DNA of 64,000 nt from Mycolicibacterium wolinskyi (lineage in GTDB: Bacteria > Actinomycetota > Actinomycetes > Mycobacteriales > Mycobacteriaceae): NCBI RefSeq assembly GCF_002101965.1, contig NZ_LQQA01000013.1, forward strand, positions 186,001 to 250,000, in the 5' to 3' direction. The first letter of the stretch is position 1; every line of letters begins with the position of its first letter. The translations under genes were made by a program, and so were the position numbers. Of the stretch, positions 25,867 to 37,867 are shown piece after piece. Below the pieces are notes generated by a model. The model was given only the letters and a program-made list of their open reading frames with translations. It was not told the origin of the DNA and ran no database searches.

Positions 25867-28017
25867 GTGCATCCCGCAGATCGAACCTCCGAGACCGAAC
25901 TGGAAATCTGGCGGGGCAAGGCCTACCCGCTCGGCGCGACCTATGACGGCTCTGGCACCAATTTCGCATTGTTCAGCGAGGTTGCCGAACGTATCGAGCT
26001 GTGTCTGTTCGACGACGACGGCGCCGGTGGCGTGCGGGAGACGCGGATCGCCCTGCCCGAGGTCGACGGCTTCGTGTGGCACGGGTTCATCCCCGGCGTC
26101 GAACCCGGCCAACGCTACGGCTATCGCGTGCACGGACCGTACGATCCGGGCGCGGGCCACCGCTGCAACCCGAACAAACTGCTGCTCGATCCGTACGCCA
26201 AGGCCATCGACGGCGCATTCACGTGGGGGCAGGAACTGTTCTCCTACAATTTCGGCGATCCGGACAGCCGCAACGACGAGGACTCGGCGGGCAGCATGCC
26301 GAAGTCCGTGGTGATCAACCCGTACTTCGACTGGGGCACCGACCGCCCGCCCAAACACGAGTACGCCGACACCGTGATCTACGAGGCGCACGTCAAGGGC
26401 CTGACCCAAACCCACCCCGACATCCCCGAGCAGATCCGCGGCACGTACACGGCCGTCGCGCACCCGGTGATCATCGAGCATCTGCAGTCGTTGGGCGTCA
26501 ATGGGCTCGAGCTCATGCCGATCCACCACTTCGCGAACGATTCGACGCTCGTCGACAAGGGACTGTCCAACTACTGGGGCTACAACACCATCGGATTCCT
26601 TGCGCCCGACCACAAGTACGGCTCCAGCGCCACCCCTGGCGGCCAGGTGCAGGAATTCAAGGCCATGGTGCGCGCCCTGCACGACGCGAACATCGAGGTG
26701 ATCCTCGACGTCGTCTACAACCACACCGCCGAGGGCAACCACCTCGGCCCGACGCTGTCGATGCGCGGGATCGACAACGCGGCGTATTACCGCCTCGTCG
26801 ATGACGACAAGCGTTACTACATGGATTACACCGGCACCGGCAACAGCCTCAATGTCGGCCATCCCCATTCGCTGCAGCTGATCATGGATTCACTGCGGTA
26901 CTGGGTGACCGAGATGCACGTCGACGGGTTCCGGTTCGATCTGGCCGCGACGCTGGCCCGCGAGTTCTACGACGTGGACCGGCTGGCCGCGTTCTTCGAA
27001 CTCGTGCAGCAGGATCCGATCGTCAGCCAGGTCAAGCTCATCGCCGAGCCGTGGGATGTCGGGCCCGGCGGCTACCAGGTCGGCAACTTCCCGCCGCAGT
27101 GGACCGAATGGAACGGCAAGTACCGCGACACGGTGCGCGACTTCTGGCGTGGCGAACCGGCCACCCTCGACGAATTCGCCTACCGGCTCACGGGTTCGGC
27201 GGATCTCTACGAGCACACCGCCCGCAGGCCGGTCGCGTCGATCAACTTCGTCACCGCGCACGACGGCTTCACGCTGGCCGATCTGGTGTCCTACAACGAG
27301 AAGCACAACGAGGCCAACGGCGAAGACAACAAGGACGGCGAAAGCCACAACCGATCGTGGAACTGTGGCGTCGAAGGCCCGACGGACGACGCCGAGATAC
27401 AGGCGCTGCGTGGCCGTCAGCAGCGCAACTTCCTCACGACTCTGCTGCTGTCGCAGGGTGTTCCGATGATCAGCCACGGCGACGAGCTCGGCCGCACCCA
27501 GCGCGGCAACAACAACGGCTACTGTCAGGACAACGAGCTCACCTGGATCGACTGGGAGAACGCCGACGCCGACCTGCTCGAGTTCACCCGCTCGGTGTCG
27601 GCGTTGCGCGCCGCCCATCCGGTGTTCCGCAGGCGCCGGTTCTTCAGCGGCAAACCGGTCGGCAGGCGGGGCGAGGCCGGCCTTCCCGACATCGCATGGT
27701 TCGCACCCGACGGGTCGGAGATGACCGGTGAGGACTGGGGTTCGGGGTTCGCGAAGTCGGTCGCGGTCTTCCTCAACGGCCTCGGCATCCCCGACCGTGA
27801 TGCCCGTGGCCAGCGGGTCACCGACGACTCGTTCTTCCTGTGTTTCAACGCGCACTACGAGCCCATCGAATTCTCTTTACCGCCGACCGATTTCGGGTCC
27901 GAATGGGTGCCGGTGATCAGCACCGCCGCAAATCCCACCACCGAACCGATCGCGGCCGGTGCACACGTCAGCGTCGAAGCACGGGCCGCGCTGGTGTTGC
28001 GGAGCGATCAAGAATGA
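25867..28017 (+). CDS. glgX: Glycogen debranching enzyme GlgX
   Basis: A GH13 isoamylase-type enzyme that cleaves alpha-1,6 branches of glycogen or limit dextrin; 716 residues, the usual length. The N-terminal CBM48 region includes YPLGATYDGSGTNFALFSEV. The catalytic barrel has VDGFRFDLA (nucleophile Asp near 358), LIAEPWDVG (acid Glu near 394) and TAHDGFTL (transition-state Asp near 466). NNNGYCQDNELTWIDW is characteristic of GlgX/TreX. The GTG start follows a TAAGGT at leaderless spacing. With TreS and Mak 5 kb away, it belongs to alpha-glucan turnover. Confidence 0.95.
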   Translation: MHPADRTSETELEIWRGKAYPLGATYDGSGTNFALFSEVAERIELCLFDDDGAGGVRETRIALPEVDGFVWHGFIPGVEPGQRYGYRVHGPYDPGAGHRCNPNKLLLDPYAKAIDGAFTWGQELFSYNFGDPDSRNDEDSAGSMPKSVVINPYFDWGTDRPPKHEYADTVIYEAHVKGLTQTHPDIPEQIRGTYTAVAHPVIIEHLQSLGVNGLELMPIHHFANDSTLVDKGLSNYWGYNTIGFLAPDHKYGSSATPGGQVQEFKAMVRALHDANIEVILDVVYNHTAEGNHLGPTLSMRGIDNAAYYRLVDDDKRYYMDYTGTGNSLNVGHPHSLQLIMDSLRYWVTEMHVDGFRFDLAATLAREFYDVDRLAAFFELVQQDPIVSQVKLIAEPWDVGPGGYQVGNFPPQWTEWNGKYRDTVRDFWRGEPATLDEFAYRLTGSADLYEHTARRPVASINFVTAHDGFTLADLVSYNEKHNEANGEDNKDGESHNRSWNCGVEGPTDDAEIQALRGRQQRNFLTTLLLSQGVPMISHGDELGRTQRGNNNGYCQDNELTWIDWENADADLLEFTRSVSALRAAHPVFRRRRFFSGKPVGRRGEAGLPDIAWFAPDGSEMTGEDWGSGFAKSVAVFLNGLGIPDRDARGQRVTDDSFFLCFNAHYEPIEFSLPPTDFGSEWVPVISTAANPTTEPIAAGAHVSVEARAALVLRSDQE

Positions 28018-28089
28018 CGCCTGTGAAGGGGTTGCTAACCGTTGCGATATCCCGGTGTGTACCAGGAAGTATGGTAACTTTTTCAAGTA

Positions 28090-28198
28090 GCAGCCGTGGC
28101 CGCCTAGCAGGCGCCGAGCTACCGCTCGGTGCCACCGGCCGGGCGGGCCGGGGGTAGAAGCCGAAGAGCGGCGGCAACTACCCTGCGGCCACGGCTGC
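28090..28198. ncRNA. Candidate structured RNA between glgX and the MarR operon
   Basis: A 109-nt segment closed by a perfect 14-bp stem: GCAGCCGTGGCCGC (28090-28103) with GCGGCCACGGCTGC (28185-28198). Inside are a 9-bp hairpin with one G-U pair (28110-28118/28125-28133), a 6-bp hairpin (28135-28140/28146-28151) and an arm GGGTAG/CTACCC (28152-28157/28178-28183) capped by a GCCG/CGGC hairpin. Together they make a compact four-way junction with few unpaired bases. No coding potential is seen. A TATGGT (28070-28075) lies 15 nt upstream on the plus strand. I cannot match it to a known riboswitch class; the strand is uncertain because stems fold on both. Confidence 0.5.
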
Positions 28199-28262
28199 GG
28201 CATCCACGACCCCCTCTTGAACTCCCGGCCGAGTCGGTGGCAATCCCTCCGAGGTGAAATAC

Positions 28263-28275
28263 CTCTGTTACAGAG
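28263..28275. promoter_or_regulatory. MarR operator
   Basis: CTCTG-TTA-CAGAG inverted repeat directly upstream of the TATTGT -10 of the MarR gene, where binding would block RNA polymerase. Confidence 0.55.
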
Positions 28276-28276
28276 T

Positions 28277-28282
28277 TATTGT
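28277..28282 (+). promoter_or_regulatory. -10 element of the MarR gene
   Basis: TATTGT ends 7 nt before the GTG at 28290, implying a leaderless MarR-ABC operon transcript. Confidence 0.45.
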
Positions 28283-28289
28283 GGTGGGC

Positions 28290-28733
28290 GTGGATGATCT
28301 GGTCGGCGAACTTTTCACCGTCGTCGGTCGCTTCCGGCGTCAGCTCCGCCGGTCGACCGGTGGCGGATTCGACGGCACCGGGCTGACGCAGTCCCAAGGC
28401 GAGCTCCTGCGGCTTGTCGGTCGCCGGCCCGGGATCTCGGTGCGGGAAGCCGCGGCCGAGCTCAGCCTGGTCCCCAACACCGCATCCACCCTGGTGTCGC
28501 GGTTGGTCGCGGACGGCATGCTGGTCAGGACGGTCGACGAGGCCGACCGCCGCGTCGGCCGGCTCCGACTCACCCCGTCCGCACAGCGCATCGCCGACGA
28601 ATCCAGGGCTGCCCGCCGCGCCGCACTGGCGGCCGTGCTCGCGCAACTCGACGACGCCCAAATCAAGGACCTGGCAAAGGGTTTGGACGTGCTGACCGAG
28701 CTCACCCGCCTGCTGCACGAGAAGGACACATGA
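28290..28733 (+). CDS. MarR-family repressor of the ABC exporter
   Basis: 147 residues from the GTG at 28290 (VDDLVGELFTVVGRFRRQLR); an in-frame GTG at 28254 would add 12. The winged helix includes LTQSQGELLRLVGRRPGISV, REAAAELSLVPNTASTLVSR, LVADGMLVRTVDEADRRVGR and LRLTPSA, the standard MarR order. Its stop overlaps the ABC ATPase start as ATGA, so repressor and exporter form one operon. A CTCTG-TTA-CAGAG site sits in its promoter. MarR-DrrAB loci usually respond to phenolic or lipophilic compounds; the inducer is unknown. Confidence 0.88.
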   Translation: MDDLVGELFTVVGRFRRQLRRSTGGGFDGTGLTQSQGELLRLVGRRPGISVREAAAELSLVPNTASTLVSRLVADGMLVRTVDEADRRVGRLRLTPSAQRIADESRAARRAALAAVLAQLDDAQIKDLAKGLDVLTELTRLLHEKDT

Positions 28734-29560
28734 CCGAACAGCCACCCGCCATCGACTGCCGTCATCTGACTCACCGCTACGGTGAATTCACCGCGGTCGA
28801 CGATTTCACGTTGCAGGTACAGCCCGGAGAGACCCTGGGCCTGCTCGGTCCGAACGGGGCGGGCAAGACCACCGCCGTACGGGTGCTCACGACCCTGACC
28901 CCGGTCCAGAGCGGCGAAGTCCGCATCTTCGGTCTGAGCGCCGGCAAACACACCATGGACATTCGGCACAACATCGGCTATGTCCCACAGCAACTTTCGA
29001 TCGAGTCGGCGTTGACCGGACGCCAGAACGTCGAGCTGTTCGCGCGTCTGTACGACGTGCCACGGTCCGAGCGGGCCGAGCGCGTCACCGCGGCACTGGA
29101 CTCGATGCAGCTGCTCGACGTCGCCGATGCCGCGGCGGGCACCTACTCCGGCGGCATGGTGCGCCGCCTCGAGCTGGCACAGGCCCTGGTGAACCGGCCC
29201 CTGCTGCTGATCCTCGACGAACCGACCGTTGGCCTGGATCCGATTGCGCGCGACAGTGTCTGGGAGCAGGTGCGGCACATGCAGTCCGAGTTCGGTATGA
29301 CGGTGCTGCTGACGACGCACTACATGGGCGAAGCGGACGCGTTGTGTGATCGCGTGGCACTCATGCATCACGGCCGGCTGCAGGCCGTCGGCACGCCCGC
29401 CGAACTGAAGGCCGCGGTGTCCAGCCAAACCGGCTCGGACGACGCCACGCTCGAAGACGTCTTCCGCCACTACGCGGGTTCGGACCTCGATGCCGAAACC
29501 CAGCATGCGGGTATCCGCGAAGTCCGCGCCACGAGAAGGACGGCCCGCCGTGTCAGTTGA
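28730..29560 (+). CDS. ABC exporter ATP-binding protein (DrrA type)
   Basis: A 276-residue ATPase. Walker A is GPNGAGKTTAVR, the Q-loop lies in NIGYVPQQ, the signature is YSGGMVRRLELAQAL, Walker B is LLILDEPTVGLDP and the H-loop is LLTTHYMGEAD. The C-terminal extension (LEDVFRHYAG) is the mark of DrrA/CcmA-like drug or polyketide exporters. It is coupled to the MarR gene by ATGA and overlaps the permease start by 11 nt. Confidence 0.93.
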   Translation: MTEQPPAIDCRHLTHRYGEFTAVDDFTLQVQPGETLGLLGPNGAGKTTAVRVLTTLTPVQSGEVRIFGLSAGKHTMDIRHNIGYVPQQLSIESALTGRQNVELFARLYDVPRSERAERVTAALDSMQLLDVADAAAGTYSGGMVRRLELAQALVNRPLLLILDEPTVGLDPIARDSVWEQVRHMQSEFGMTVLLTTHYMGEADALCDRVALMHHGRLQAVGTPAELKAAVSSQTGSDDATLEDVFRHYAGSDLDAETQHAGIREVRATRRTARRVS

Positions 29561-30371
29561 ATCCACCGCACGCACCCAACTGGTCTACGCGCCGCGGGGC
29601 TGGCGCCGCCTGCGCGGCCTGGTACTCCGGATGGGCGCGTTCGCGCTCGTCGAACTCCAGAAGCTCCGCCACGATCGGACCGAACTGTTCACGCGGTTGG
29701 TCCAGCCCGCGCTGTGGCTGCTGATCTTCGGCCAGACGTTCAGCCGGTTGCACCTCGTCGACACCGGCGGACTGCCCTACCTGACGTTTCTGGCGCCGGG
29801 CATCATCGCGCAGTCCGCGCTGTTCATCTCGATCTTCTACGGCATCCAGATCATCTGGGACCGCGACGCGGGCATCCTGGCCAAGCTGATGGTGACGCCG
29901 GCGCCCGCGTCGGCGCTGGTGACGGGTAAGGCGTTCGCGGCGGGCGTGCGGTCGGTCGTGCAGGTCCTCGGCGTGGTCGTGCTGGCGTATCTCATGGGTA
30001 TCGCGATGACGGTCAACCCGCTGCGGATCCTCGCCGCGATGGGCGTGGTGGTCCTGGGCTCGGCCTTCTTCGCCTGCTTGTCGATGACCCTGGCCGGGCT
30101 CGTGCGCAAGCGTGATCGGATGATGGGGATCGGCCAGGCCATCACCATGCCGTTGTTCTTTGCGTCCAACGCGCTCTATCCCGTCGACATCATGCCGGGC
30201 TGGCTACGCTGGCTGTCCGCGGTCAACCCGCTCAGCTACGAGGTGAACGCGCTGCGCGGGCTGCTGATCGGGACGCCGACGAACTGGCTGCTCGACATCA
30301 CTGTTCTGGTGGTCGCGGCCGTGGCGGGGGTTGCGGTCGCATCGACGTTGCTGAGACGGCTGGTCCGTTAG
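29550..30371 (+). CDS. ABC-2 type exporter permease (DrrB type)
   Basis: 273 residues from the GTG at 29550, with AGAAGGA 10 nt upstream. The ABC2_membrane domain has six helices, starting after ELQKLRHDRTELFTRLVQPA and including FLAPGIIAQSALFISIFYGI and the family signature KRDRMMGIGQAITMPLFFAS followed by NALYPVDIMPGW. It forms the membrane half of the exporter with the ATPase just upstream. Its stop overlaps that of the convergent DUF417 gene. Confidence 0.9.
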   Translation: MSVESTARTQLVYAPRGWRRLRGLVLRMGAFALVELQKLRHDRTELFTRLVQPALWLLIFGQTFSRLHLVDTGGLPYLTFLAPGIIAQSALFISIFYGIQIIWDRDAGILAKLMVTPAPASALVTGKAFAAGVRSVVQVLGVVVLAYLMGIAMTVNPLRILAAMGVVVLGSAFFACLSMTLAGLVRKRDRMMGIGQAITMPLFFASNALYPVDIMPGWLRWLSAVNPLSYEVNALRGLLIGTPTNWLLDITVLVVAAVAGVAVASTLLRRLVR

Positions 30372-30841
30372 CGGGCGCGCAGCGCGTCCGTCAGCGTCCA
30401 GACGGAGATCCCCAGCAGGGCAACGTCTTTGATCAGGAATCCCCCGGTCACCGAAAGCGCCGGGAACCCGCCCGCCGACGCCTCGAACACGCCCGGCGTG
30501 GTGAAGAGGAAGCTGATCGTGGCGAGGAACAGCAGGATGGCGAGCAGGCTGCCGCCGATCGACACCTTCGGCCACCACGGCTTGACGGCCAGCAGTACCG
30601 CTGCGGTCAGCTCGAACACGCCGAGCAGGCTGGAGAAGGCGCGGACCGAGAAGATCTCGTAGAGCCAGCCCATGAACGGGCTGGCCGCGACCAGCGGCTG
30701 GATGCCCGCGGCCTCGTAGGCCATGAACTTCAAGCCGCCGAACCAGGCGATCACCACCACCAGGCCGTAGCGCGCCGCCAGGCCGGCGACGGTGTCAAGT
30801 GTGGTGTCGGTGCGATTCATCAAGGAGTTGTCGTTTGTCAT
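30368..30841 (-). CDS. DUF417 (YkgB/RclC-like) membrane protein
   Basis: 157 residues with four predicted helices. DUF417 features are VVVIAWFGGLKFMAYEAAGI, IQPLVAASPFMGWLYEI and ALSVTGGFLIKDVALLGISV. The Escherichia coli member RclC belongs to a reactive-chlorine response operon; no such neighbours occur here. The stop overlaps the ABC permease stop (TTAG). It is divergent from the acyl-CoA dehydrogenase pair across 93 bp. Confidence 0.85.
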   Translation of the reverse strand: MTNDNSLMNRTDTTLDTVAGLAARYGLVVVIAWFGGLKFMAYEAAGIQPLVAASPFMGWLYEIFSVRAFSSLLGVFELTAAVLLAVKPWWPKVSIGGSLLAILLFLATISFLFTTPGVFEASAGGFPALSVTGGFLIKDVALLGISVWTLTDALRAR

Positions 30842-30934
30842 GCCCCGTAGTGCATGGCGAATGCCGGACCGTTACACGGCCCAACCAACCGGTGGTTTAG
30901 TGTGCTGTCAGATCCACCGAGCAGGGAGACGGTC

Positions 30935-32092
<1,158 letters not shown>

Positions 32093-32100
32093 GTTGAGCC

Positions 32101-33207
32101 ATGGATTTTCAGCTGACCGACGAACAGACCCTGCTGGCAGACACCACCCGTGACCTGCTGTCGGCGAGCTATGACGCCGAGACCCGCAACAAGGTCGTCG
32201 ACTCCGACCCGGGTTACAACCCGCAGGTGTGGAGCCAGCTCGCCGACATCGGCGTCCTCGGACTGGGATTCGACGAGGATTCCGGCGGCCAGATCGAGAT
32301 CATGCTGGTGCTCAACGAGATCGGGCGTCAGCTGGCACCCGAACCGGTGCTGCACGGCGCGATCGGGCCTGGCGCGCTCATCGCCGAACAGGGCAGTGCC
32401 GACCAGCGGGCCCTGCTCGACGAGGTGGCCGCCGGACAACGGTTGCTGGCCTTCGCCCACGCCGAGCCAGGGCCGCGCGGCGCCGCGATCGCCACAACCG
32501 CGGCCCGCGACGGGGATTCGTGGACGCTGACCGGCACCAAGAATCCGGTGCTGGCCGGCGACAGCGCCAACACCCTGATCGTGAGCGCCGCATTGCCGGA
32601 CGGCGGGGTCGGGCTGTTCCTGGTCGACGCGTCGGGCAGCGGCGTCACGCGCACCGGCTACCGGACCTTCGACGGCAGGCGCGGTGCGCAGATCGAGCTC
32701 GCCGGCGCGCCCGCCGAGCCACTCGGCGAAGCGGTCGACGCGACCGACGCCATCACCCGTGCGCTGGTGCGGATCTCGTCGGCGCTGTGCGCCGAGGCGG
32801 TCGGCGCGATGGACGAGGCGCTGCGCCTGACGACCGATTACCTCAAGCAGCGCAAGCAGTTCGGGGTCACGCTGAGCAAGTTCCAGACGCTCACGCAACG
32901 GGCCGCCGACATGTACATGTCCTTGGAACTGGCGCGCAGCATGGCCGATTACGCCGCGATGTCGATCGCCGACGGCCAGTTCGACCCGGTGATCGCGGCG
33001 CGCGCGAAGCTCCAGATCGGCCGCTCGGGCAGGCACATCGCGCAGGAGTCCATCCAGCTGCACGGCGGCATCGGCATCACCGCGGAGTACCCCGTCGGGC
33101 ATTACGCCGCGCGGCTCACCGCGATCGAGCACACCCTGGGCTCCTCGCAGGACCAATTGCACACGCTCATCGGCCAACTCGCCGACTACGAGATCGTCAC
33201 GCTGTAA
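32101..33207 (+). CDS. Acyl-CoA dehydrogenase, subunit 2 of a pair
   Basis: A 368-residue acyl-CoA dehydrogenase-like protein (MDFQLTDEQTLLADTTRDLL). It keeps the C-terminal FAD/dimer motifs YLKQRKQFGVTLSKFQTLTQ and QLHGGIGITAEYPVGHYAAR. The middle is shortened and lacks the conserved GSD stretch (AFAHAEPGPRGAAI in its place). This asymmetry with the upstream protein is typical of a heteromeric FadE pair where one partner is partly structural. It converges on mak. Confidence 0.88.
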   Translation: MDFQLTDEQTLLADTTRDLLSASYDAETRNKVVDSDPGYNPQVWSQLADIGVLGLGFDEDSGGQIEIMLVLNEIGRQLAPEPVLHGAIGPGALIAEQGSADQRALLDEVAAGQRLLAFAHAEPGPRGAAIATTAARDGDSWTLTGTKNPVLAGDSANTLIVSAALPDGGVGLFLVDASGSGVTRTGYRTFDGRRGAQIELAGAPAEPLGEAVDATDAITRALVRISSALCAEAVGAMDEALRLTTDYLKQRKQFGVTLSKFQTLTQRAADMYMSLELARSMADYAAMSIADGQFDPVIAARAKLQIGRSGRHIAQESIQLHGGIGITAEYPVGHYAARLTAIEHTLGSSQDQLHTLIGQLADYEIVTL

Positions 33208-33215
33208 GCGGCTGG

Positions 33216-34549
33216 TCAGCCCACCAGCCGGGCCACGGAACCCATCGGGATGGGTAACCAGCTCGGCCGGTGTCTGGCCTCGTAGGCCGCCTCGTAGACC
33301 GCCTTGTCGAGTTCATAGGCGGCCAGCAGCTCGGGCTGATCGCGCGGATCGGCGCCCGCGACAACCGCATAGCCGTCGCAGAACGCCGCACTGTTGCGGT
33401 CCACCCATTCGCGGGCACGCGCCGCGAGTTGCCGGGCCCGGTCCTCGTCGGCCGCCTGCTCCACCAGTCGCTGGTGTGCGGCGTACTCGAATGACCGGAG
33501 TACGCCCGCGACGTCGCGCACCGGTGAATCCGGGCGCCTGCGTTGTTCGAGGGGCTGGCCGGGTTCGCCCTCGAAGTCGATCAGGAGCCACCGCTCGGGC
33601 GTGCGCAGCACCTGACCGAGGTGAAGGTCGCCGTGCACGCGTTGGACGGTGACGAGTTCACCGGCGAGCTTGTGATAGCGCTCCTCGATCAGCGGAACAT
33701 ATTCGCGCAGTTGCGGTACCGCCTCGACGGCGGCCGCAAGCCGCTGCAGCATGATCTCGGTTGGGAAGGGTGCGGACTCGGCACCGAGCGCATCGGCCAG
33801 GCACGCGTGCACCGACGCGACGGCTTCGCCGAGCCGGTACGACTCACCGGCGAAATCGCCGCCGACCTCATCGGCGTACAGATCGCCCTCGGCATAGAGG
33901 TCGCGCGTGCTGGCGGTCGCCATGTCCCAGCCCTCGGCGGAGTTCGCGGCGAACTCGGTGACCATACCTAACGCGTAAGGTGCACCGTCCCAGGTGGTTT
34001 CGAACGAACCGAGCAGCCGGGCCACATGCGGGTTGTCGGCCCTTGCCAGGACACGGTTAAGTTCGATGTCGGGATGCACGCCGGGCGTGATACGCCGGAA
34101 CACCTTCAGCACGGCGTCCTGTCCGAACACCACGCTGGTGTTGCTCTGCTCGGCCGACGACACGCGCGGCGGGGCGTCCAGCGGCAGCTCGGCATCGGGC
34201 TCGCTGGAGAACCTCACCCCGTCGACGGTCGCGGATTCACCGATGAGCGACAACAGGTATCGCGCGGCGTCCGGATCGTAGAGCGCGTCGTAGGCGGTGC
34301 GGTCGTCCTCTGATCCGATGGTCGCGACATTGCTGTATTCGTCGATCGGGCCTTTGATCTGCGCATGGTCGAACTCGACGATCACCTGGTACCGCTCGGA
34401 GGCGCCGCCGGCATAGCTCACGTCGAGCAGCACCAACTTCAAGCCATCGCGCAGTGTCGCCACCATACCTGGTGTGGCAGAGGTCAATTCACGGTTGCGG
34501 CCGGCATACCACCGTTGCTGGGACAGCCATTCGCCAAAAGGAATATTCA

Positions 34550-34553
<4 letters not shown>
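33216..34553 (-). CDS. mak: Maltokinase
   Basis: ATP-dependent maltose kinase of the TreS-Mak-GlgE route, making alpha-maltose-1-phosphate for alpha-glucan synthesis; 445 residues. The N-terminal cap ([14 protein letters not shown]) is characteristic. The kinase core has [18 protein letters not shown] (Lys), [14 protein letters not shown] (catalytic loop) and [18 protein letters not shown] (DFG-like metal site). The start is GTG 34553 or ATG 34550, both touching the treS stop, so TreS and Mak are co-translated; the proteins form a complex in mycobacteria. Confidence 0.96.
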
Positions 34554-36322
<1,769 letters not shown>

Positions 36323-36573
36323 CTCCCTCCCATCCTCGGTTCAACGTACCCACTTCGAAGGTGTTGGACACCCGGGAACCATGCGCGATCCGCCTCCGGC
36401 TTCGCGCTACGGCCGAAACGATCGTGCAGCAACGCTATTCACTGACGACGCCACGTTTGCGGAAAAACTAACGGTTGAATAAGAGCCGACGGCGGGTTAG
36501 GTTTTCCCCGATTTGATCTTGTCGCCGGCTTCACCGCCGGCGATCGAAATACACATTCGACGAGGGATGGCCT
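36323..36573. other. 251-bp divergent gap with a hairpin
   Basis: Separates treS from the gene at 36574. It contains a perfect 8-bp hairpin TCGCCGGC-TTCACC-GCCGGCGA (36522-36543), not followed by a T-run, about 30 nt before the GTG at 36574; it may shape that 5' leader. A TTAGGT-containing stretch at about 36497-36505 is AT-richer than its surroundings. No open reading frame of note. Confidence 0.35.
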
Positions 36574-37032
36574 GTGGCTGAGTCGGCACCTAATGATGGT
36601 GAAGCACCCGTAATCGTTGGTCTGTCCGATGCGGCGATGCACATGTACACCGCCGCCATCGACGCGCTGCCGCATGTGGGCGATGCAGAGTTCCCGGAGC
36701 GGGCCGCAGTGGTGCTCAGCGGTCTGCGCAAGCTGCAGGCCTCGCTGTCCGAGGCCGCCGGGCGCAGCCGCGTCACGCCGTCGGTCATCGTCGCGCTGAG
36801 CGGGGTGCGCAGCCGCTACGACGACCTGATGGTCACCGCGGCCGAAGGGCCGGGAGCCACGCTGGGCCAGCGGCTCTACGTCGCGCGCATGCGGGCCAAG
36901 CTCACCACCGCGGAGGCGGCCAACGGCATCGGCGTTCGCCAGGACCTCATCGAGGCGGTGGAAGCCGAGGAGCCGGCGACCGAGTCCGAGACCGCACAGA
37001 TCAAGGAGCTCATCGCCGCACTGGGCGGCTGA
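36574..37032 (+). CDS. Small soluble protein with XRE-like helix-turn-helix
   Basis: 152 residues from the GTG at 36574 (GAGGG ribosome site). The N-terminal half is helical (GLSDAAMHMYTAAIDALPHV). The C-terminal part, about 95-150, reads LGQRLYVARMRAKLTTAEAA and GIGVRQDLIEAVEAEEPATE, a pattern close to an XRE/Cro HTH. It lacks a sensor domain. Conserved mycobacterial proteins like this are unnamed. Position beside treS does not by itself indicate a link to trehalose. Confidence 0.65.
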   Translation: MAESAPNDGEAPVIVGLSDAAMHMYTAAIDALPHVGDAEFPERAAVVLSGLRKLQASLSEAAGRSRVTPSVIVALSGVRSRYDDLMVTAAEGPGATLGQRLYVARMRAKLTTAEAANGIGVRQDLIEAVEAEEPATESETAQIKELIAALGG

Positions 37033-37050
37033 GCAGTCCGACAGTCGGCC

Positions 37051-37713
37051 TCAGCGCAGGAACCGACGGATCGCCGGGGCGTAGCCGGCAACGGCCGGCT
37101 GCGCGCGGCGATAGCCCATGAATCCGGCGACCGCCGTCAGCAGCACGAGCGCGATGACTCCCGGCACGGCAGTCCGCAGATCCGGCGCGACCGCCCGCGG
37201 CATGGCATCGGGTAGGGCCGACAGATTGCGCTCGAGGAAGCGTAGCGGGCCGTAGAAGCGGACCGGCTGGACCGACGCGGTGGGCACCTCGAGCTCAACC
37301 GGTCCGGCTTGGCGCTCGGCAACAGCCACGGGCTTTGCCCGTACGGTCACCGCCGGTGAGCGGGGTGGTGTCACCGGCGCCGCGGCGACGGGCTTGGCGG
37401 TAGGCGTCCGGATCTCGATCCGCGTGGCACGCACGATCGGGCGGGCACGCGTCGCACGCGCCGGCTTTCCGCCCACCCGGGCTGCCCGATCCCCACCGGT
37501 GAACGTCGCGAAATAGTCCGAGCCGGTCGCGTCCTTTCGGTCCTTCGCAGGCGTCCTGGGGCCGGGCGAAACGCTGATCCCGTCCAGCGGGCCATCGTCG
37601 CAGGGCCCCGTTGCCCGCGCGGCCGATGCGCTGACGGCGGCGCACACGAACAGCACAGCCAACACGGCGAGCACGGCCAGCACCGCGCACGCCCGCTCCG
37701 ACGCCCTCGCCAC
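37051..37713 (-). CDS. Exported Ala/Pro-rich protein with C-terminal membrane anchor
   Basis: 220 residues from the GTG at 37713 (GGGGAA upstream). The leader ACAVLAVLAVLAVLFVCAAV probably targets the Sec pathway. The middle is low-complexity, rich in Arg, Ala, Pro and Thr (AAAPVTPPRSPAVTVRAKPV). Near the end a helix APDLRTAVPGVIALVLLTAV precedes a basic tail GYAPAIRRFLR. The architecture suggests a wall-exposed or anchored envelope protein. No family recognised. Confidence 0.65.
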   Translation of the reverse strand: MARASERACAVLAVLAVLAVLFVCAAVSASAARATGPCDDGPLDGISVSPGPRTPAKDRKDATGSDYFATFTGGDRAARVGGKPARATRARPIVRATRIEIRTPTAKPVAAAPVTPPRSPAVTVRAKPVAVAERQAGPVELEVPTASVQPVRFYGPLRFLERNLSALPDAMPRAVAPDLRTAVPGVIALVLLTAVAGFMGYRRAQPAVAGYAPAIRRFLR

Positions 37714-37867
37714 AGTTTCCCCGATCCGGATGAGTTGATTGCCAGGAATCTGCGAACCTCATCGCGATGCCGGGCTACCAACGTGTTTCGTCGTCAGCCA
37801 TAGTAGTACGGAATTTGCCCGAATTGCGCGCCCACTTGGCTGGCCGCTTCGGCGGTAGGGTTCGTGC

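Noticed and set aside
28090..28198. Interpretation as a MITE with terminal inverted repeats
   Set aside because: The 14-bp ends could be transposon termini, but no target-site duplication flanks them and the interior forms ordered nested hairpins. Not excluded without genome-wide copy counting.
28090..28289. Known riboswitch classes (cobalamin, SAM-IV, ydaO, TPP, guanidine, M-box)
   Set aside because: None of the conserved core sequences that I recall for these classes is present.
36522..36543. Hairpin before the gene at 36574 as a terminator of treS-side transcription
   Set aside because: No T-run on either strand and it lies upstream of both divergent genes.
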